Assembly (NCBI GenBank): GCA_003229495.1
Contig: QIEB01000016.1
Coordinates: 1-9,817 of the forward strand
DNA: 9,817 nucleotides
From: Flammeovirgaceae bacterium
GTDB lineage: Bacteria > Bacteroidota > Bacteroidia > Cytophagales > Cyclobacteriaceae
Direction of reading: 5' to 3'
The notes under the pieces are model-generated. The model was given only the letters and a program-made list of their open reading frames with translations, ran no database searches and was not told where the DNA came from. Numbering within the stretch: position 1 is the first letter of the stretch; each line of letters opens with the position of its first letter. Shown here in pieces: positions 7,503-9,817 of this stretch. The position numbers and the translations under genes were made by a program.

Positions 7503-7522
7503 TTATATTCTTAAGCATATCA
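7503..7522 (+). promoter_or_regulatory. Degenerate hip operator, copy 1
   Basis: Left arm TTATAT (7503-7508), 8-bp core ending AAGC, right arm ATATCA (7517-7522). Over 21 bp it matches the two perfect copies downstream at 15 positions and keeps the same AAGCATAT heart. It starts exactly 40 bp before the next copy, which is why I accept it despite the mismatches. The remainder of the sulfatase-hipB spacer (7380-7502) shows no gene or other signal. Confidence 0.55.
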
Positions 7523-7542
7523 AATCACTTTTTTTACATGAA

Positions 7543-7562
7543 TTATATCTAAAAGCATATAA
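7543..7562 (+). promoter_or_regulatory. Predicted HipB operator, copy 2
   Basis: A palindrome of TTATAT, N8 (CTAAAAGC), ATATAA. The arms extend to 8 bp on each side here (7541-7564, AATTATAT and ATATAATT). The 6-8-6 architecture resembles the E. coli HipB operator TATCC-N8-GGATA. The 21 bp from 7543 to 7563 are repeated identically 40 bp downstream. Confidence 0.75.
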
Positions 7563-7582
7563 TTGTCTATATTCACATAAAT

Positions 7583-7602
7583 TTATATCTAAAAGCATAT
7601 AA
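7583..7602 (+). promoter_or_regulatory. Predicted HipB operator, copy 3, abutting the hipB start codon
   Basis: Identical to copy 2 in all 20 operator positions, including the CTAAAAGC core. Its last base, A7602, is the A of the hipB ATG. HipB bound here would cover the start codon region and presumably the transcription start. It also replaces any ribosome binding site, so hipB translation probably begins on a very short or leaderless transcript, or without Shine-Dalgarno pairing. Confidence 0.75.
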
Positions 7603-7811
7603 TGAAGCGTTTGGCAGAATTTGTAAAAGAGCGTAGAAGGGAAGTGAATCTCACTCAGGAGGAATTTGCAGAACGAGCAGGTGTTGCATTAACCGTAATA
7701 CGCAAAATTGAGCAGGGTAAAACAAATCTGAACATGGATAAAGTAAACCTTGTGTTGAACATGTTTGGTCATAAATTAGCACCAGTAAACAGTAAAGAAC
7801 TCGTTGAATGA
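7602..7811 (+). CDS. hipB: HipB-like XRE-family HTH antitoxin/autorepressor
   Basis: A 69-aa, almost single-domain protein. The Xre/HipB helix-turn-helix spans about 4-60, with helices 2-3 in LTQEEFAERAGVALTVIRKIE (17-37) and the conserved EQGKTN turn at 37-42. It is the DNA-binding partner of the kinase module downstream and is expected to dimerise on the palindromes at 7543-7562 and 7583-7602, repressing its own operon. The ATG overlaps the last operator base. The gene ends in an ATGA overlap (7808-7811) with the HipS-like gene, implying translational coupling. The protein is shorter than E. coli K-12 HipB (88 aa), without room for a long C-terminal tail. Confidence 0.9.
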   Translation: MKRLAEFVKERRREVNLTQEEFAERAGVALTVIRKIEQGKTNLNMDKVNLVLNMFGHKLAPVNSKELVE

Positions 7812-8143
7812 GAAGAGGTAAAGTATATTATAAAGATCATTTGGCAGGTGTTATTACGGAAACCAATGAAGGCGAATTTGTCTTTCAATATGATGAGCAA
7901 TATTTGAAGGCGCATCCATCTAAGTTTATGGCGTTTACAATGCCTGTTACCAGCAAACCGTATATTGACAAAAGACTGTTTCCATTTTTTGAAGGACTTA
8001 TTCCCGAAGGATGGTTATTGGATATTGCTTCTAAAAACTGGAAAATAAACCGGAATGATCGCATGGGATTATTGCTGGCATGTTGTCAAAATTGCATTGG
8101 AGCTGTAAGTGTAGTACCAATACCAGAAGAAGATGGAGAATAA
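7808..8143 (+). CDS. hipS: HipS-like protein: stand-alone HipA N-terminal (subdomain 1) protein
   Basis: A 111-aa protein equivalent to the N-terminal subdomain of HipA kinases, made here as a separate polypeptide. Visible features are the start GKVYYKDHLAGVITE (4-18), the FVFQYDEQYL strand-turn region (24-33), and RLFPFFEGLIPEGWLLDIASK (56-76), which matches the LxFxxFExLLPEG region of HipA. In the E. coli O127 hipBST system the equivalent protein, HipS, is the antitoxin that neutralises the kinase, as I recall by inserting a tryptophan near the active site. W69 and W78 are candidates for that role here, which is inference. The start codon overlaps the hipB stop by 4 nt and its end overlaps the kinase gene by 11 nt, so the three proteins are probably made in linked amounts. 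The ORF is intact and is not a frameshift product of a longer hipA. Confidence 0.88.
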   Translation: MRRGKVYYKDHLAGVITETNEGEFVFQYDEQYLKAHPSKFMAFTMPVTSKPYIDKRLFPFFEGLIPEGWLLDIASKNWKINRNDRMGLLLACCQNCIGAVSVVPIPEEDGE

Positions 8144-9083
8144 GTGTTTATACTGTTATGAACCTCTTGAAGCCGAGGCAGATTTTCATGAGAAATGCTG
8201 CATGGAGTTCTTTGGGTCTGCAACACCTCCACATATTACCTACTCGATCGATCAGATGGCTGAATTAGCTAAGAACGTTATAGAACGCAGCATAGCGTTA
8301 CCAGGTGTACAGGCTAAACTATCCATGTCAGTAGTGAAAGAAACCCAGGAAAAAGCTGATACTCGATTAACAGTGGTTGGAGCACTTGGGGGGCAATACA
8401 TTTTTAAACCACCGTCTGATCAATTTCCAGAAATGCCCGAAAATGAACACGTAACTATGAGAATGGCTGAGGCTTACGAGATACGTGTTGTTCCTTCAAG
8501 TTTGATACGACTAGCATCCGGAGAATTATCCTATATCACCAAAAGAGTTGACCGTACAGAAAAAGGTAAAAAAATCCACATGCTGGATATGTTCCAGATT
8601 ACAGAAGCATTTGATAAGTACAAAAGCTCCATGGAGAAAGTAGGCAAAGCACTTCACAACTATTCAGATAACACCTTACTGGATAAGATCTTCTATTTCG
8701 AATTATCGGTGTTTAGTTATTTAACAGGTAACAACGATATGCATCTAAAGAATTTCTCCATGATGGAAAGTCCTTCGGGTTGGATATTTGCTCCCGCATA
8801 CGACCTACTAAATGTAACAATCGTTTTTCCGGAAGATACCGAGGAACTCGCACTCACGCTTGAAGGCAAAAAGAAAAAACTTAAATGGGAACATTTTGAG
8901 CGATTTGGAAAAGGATTGGCACTAACTAACAAGCAAATTCAGGGTGTTTTTAAGCGAATGATTAAATACAAACCAAAGGCCATTGAGTGGATTGACAAAT
9001 CCTTCTTGTCAGATGATATGAAAAAAGCTTATAAAAATGTTCTTGAAACAAGATATGAACAGCTAAAGATGACAGACAAATAG
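8133..9083 (+). CDS. hipT: HipT-like HipA-core serine/threonine kinase toxin
   Basis: A 316-aa HipA-family kinase lacking the N-terminal subdomain that the upstream gene supplies. The N-terminus has four cysteines, C5 and C8 (CLYC) and C22 and C23 plus H19, a possible metal site frequent in Bacteroidota HipA proteins. The Gly-rich loop region is ALPGVQAKLS (55-64). K92 in YIFKP is the nucleotide-binding lysine, ENEH lies at 103-106, the catalytic loop GNNDMHLKNF (199-208) holds D202 and N207, and the metal-binding D224 is in PAYDLLN. All catalytic residues are present, so it should be active. E. coli HipT phosphorylates TrpS and carries SIS in the Gly-rich loop, whose serines are autophosphorylated; the aligned positions here are A55-L56-P57, with no serine. 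Autoregulation must therefore differ. The target is unknown. Confidence 0.9.
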   Translation: MENKCLYCYEPLEAEADFHEKCCMEFFGSATPPHITYSIDQMAELAKNVIERSIALPGVQAKLSMSVVKETQEKADTRLTVVGALGGQYIFKPPSDQFPEMPENEHVTMRMAEAYEIRVVPSSLIRLASGELSYITKRVDRTEKGKKIHMLDMFQITEAFDKYKSSMEKVGKALHNYSDNTLLDKIFYFELSVFSYLTGNNDMHLKNFSMMESPSGWIFAPAYDLLNVTIVFPEDTEELALTLEGKKKKLKWEHFERFGKGLALTNKQIQGVFKRMIKYKPKAIEWIDKSFLSDDMKKAYKNVLETRYEQLKMTDK

Positions 9084-9104
9084 TATTAGAACAGCACACA
9101 CCAA

Positions 9105-9245
9105 TTAAGCCCCAAAGATAGTTTTGTAAAGCTCCAGGATGTTGGGCATTAATGGTGCATTGCTAACGTCCAACCCAATCTGCAGATAAACCAGTTGGCT
9201 GCGATATATTGCAATGCGTACAGCACCACACACAAATAACCCCAT
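9105..9245 (-). CDS. Possible short membrane protein or gene remnant
   Basis: The minus strand is open from 9281 (after a TAG at 9282-9284) to the TAA at 9105-9107. The first ATG is at 9245, giving 46 aa; two GTG codons directly before it are alternative starts. The frame encodes a hydrophobic stretch, DPVILVVMGLFVCGAVRIAIY, followed by a polar tail ending ELYKTIFGA. This looks like one membrane helix with a positive-inside end (R, YR). No ribosome binding site is seen and I do not recognise the family. It could be a genuine small protein, the 3' end of a lost membrane gene, or chance. Confidence 0.25.
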   Translation of the reverse strand: MGLFVCGAVRIAIYRSQLVYLQIGLDVSNAPLMPNILELYKTIFGA

Positions 9246-9300
9246 CACCACCAGGATGACAGGGTCATTTATCCAACCAAACTATCATTAAACATTAAAC

Positions 9301-9320
9301 CGGAAATTAAAGTATTTCCG
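9301..9320. terminator. Perfect hairpin between convergent genes, possible bidirectional terminator
   Basis: CGGAAAT (9301-9307) and ATTTCCG (9314-9320) form a perfect 7-bp stem with a 6-nt loop. It lies between the ends of hipT and the AbgT-type gene. No good T-tract follows on either strand; the plus side runs into an AT-rich stretch and the minus side into GTTTAATG. Terminator function is therefore only a possibility. Confidence 0.3.
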
Positions 9321-9401
9321 TAATATAAATATATATATACGGACCTATATATCCTATATTATTAACGATTTTTCAGGTTGCGATAATAATATTGCAAAAG
9401 C

Positions 9402-9460
9402 CAAGGGCCATGACGGACGAAGCACCCGCCTTCATCCTTCTGGACAAGGGCCGGCGAAGC
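9402..9460. repeat. Short imperfect direct repeat CAAGGGCC...CGAAGC
   Basis: CAAGGGCC (9402-9409) is followed after 8 bp by CGAAGC (9418-9423). The same two words recur at 9445-9452 and 9455-9460, now 2 bp apart. The segment is GC-richer than its surroundings and lies just beyond the 3' end of the AbgT-type gene. It may be part of a dispersed intergenic repeat family, which the window alone cannot show. Confidence 0.35.
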
Positions 9461-9482
9461 TCACACTCCACACTCACACTCA

Positions 9483-9817
9483 TTATGGGTACCCATACCC
9501 AGCCTGCAACCCCAGCGGTAGTCCGAAAAACCAATACAATAGCAGGAAGGCTGTCCAAATTATCAGGAATGTCACGCTATATGGTAGCATCATGGAAGTG
9601 AGCGTACCGATACCGGTACTTTTCACATACCTCTGACAGTACACTACCACTAATGGGAAGTACGGCATAAGAGGAGTAATAATATTGGAAGATGAGTCAC
9701 CTACCCGATAGGCAGCCTGAGTGAGCTCAGCAGATATTCCCACCTGCATCAACATAGGTACGAATATGGGAGCCAACAGGGCCCACTTGGCTGATGCCGA
9801 ACCCACAAACAGGTTTA
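9483..9817 (-). CDS. AbgT-family transporter, C-terminal part (5' end beyond the window)
   Basis: The last 110 codons of a membrane transporter of the AbgT family (p-aminobenzoyl-glutamate transporter relatives; some members export sulfonamides). The frame enters from the right edge and reads NLFVGSASAKWALLAPIFVP, then VGISAELTQAAYRVGDSSSNIITPLMPYFP, then a membrane helix near MLPYSVTFLIIWTAFLLLYW, ending GLPLGLQAGYGYP. These are the conserved C-terminal motifs of the family, including the GSASAKW and RVGDSxxNIITPLMPYFP segments that line the transport path. The GTG at 9804-9806 is an internal valine, not a start. The C-terminus ends at the usual place, so the visible part is intact. The AbgT substrate cannot be told. 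Confidence 0.93.
   Translation of the reverse strand, partial: NLFVGSASAKWALLAPIFVPMLMQVGISAELTQAAYRVGDSSSNIITPLMPYFPLVVVYCQRYVKSTGIGTLTSMMLPYSVTFLIIWTAFLLLYWFFGLPLGLQAGYGYP

Larger units (their letters stand above)
9084..9482. other. Spacer of about 400 bp between convergent hipT and abgT, without a firm gene
   Basis: The left part (9105-9281) has an open minus-strand frame of uncertain status. The middle (9300-9370) is very AT-rich with palindromes. The right part (9395-9480) is GC-richer with a short direct repeat and a run of CACACTC-type repeats (9461-9480). The base composition changes sharply within 100 bp, which suggests a patchwork of inserted or decayed pieces. Confidence 0.6.

Noticed and set aside
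8080..8268. Plus-strand 62-aa frame across the hipS-hipT junction
   Set aside because: It is out of frame with both genes and is explained by their overlap; its composition is not protein-like.
7808..9083. A canonical hipA broken by a frameshift
   Set aside because: Both reading frames are intact with proper starts and overlapping stop/start codons. The kinase has its own Cys-rich N-terminus. This matches the hipBST arrangement.
9392..9601. Plus-strand 69-aa frame
   Set aside because: It overlaps the AbgT coding sequence in antisense, has no recognisable domain, and half of it is the complement of conserved AbgT codons.

Overview
The window looks like chromosomal DNA of a Bacteroidota bacterium, probably Cytophagales-like. 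This is inferred from AT-rich leaders with almost no Shine-Dalgarno sequences, a TAnnTTTG promoter word, a HipA-family kinase with the Cys-rich N-terminus common in that phylum, and a metabolic gene mix typical of it. The genus cannot be told from the sequence.

Layout, left to right. Positions 1-71 are an octanucleotide tandem repeat (GGGTGTTA) cut by the window edge. A DinB-fold gene (54-560, minus) ends inside it. A group III 6-phosphofructokinase gene (673-1770, plus) runs divergently and is followed by an AT-rich intrinsic terminator. Next is a two-gene operon (1895-4488, plus) for a periplasmic molybdenum hydroxylase of the isoquinoline 1-oxidoreductase type: a small 2x[2Fe-2S] subunit and a Tat-exported, apparently lipid-anchored molybdopterin subunit. 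Converging on it is a second DinB-fold gene of the maleylpyruvate-isomerase type (4512-5354, minus).

Just 5 bp upstream of that gene, 5360-5643 holds a gene scar. It consists of the first ~34 residues of a dicarboxylate/amino-acid:cation symporter joined to the last ~60 codons of a family 3 solute-binding domain, with a frameshift and a nonsense codon. It is best read as the two ends of one symporter/binding-protein fusion gene that lost its middle. A secreted sulfatase gene (5814-7379, plus) follows.

The most notable block is 7503-9083: a complete three-gene hipBST-type toxin-antitoxin operon (HTH regulator, split HipA N-terminal domain, HipA-core kinase). The genes are joined by stop/start overlaps. 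Three copies of a TTATAT-N8-ATATAA operator lie upstream at exactly 40 bp spacing, and the last one runs into the hipB start codon. The predicted kinase has ALP where the E. coli HipT Gly-rich loop has the autophosphorylated SIS motif. The last 730 bp hold the 3' end of an AbgT-family transporter gene (minus, runs off the right edge) and a ~400 bp spacer with a possible short membrane ORF remnant, a perfect hairpin and a short direct repeat.

The genes do not form one pathway. The window reads as several independent transcription units, with the toxin-antitoxin module and the decayed transporter marking it as a changeable part of the chromosome.
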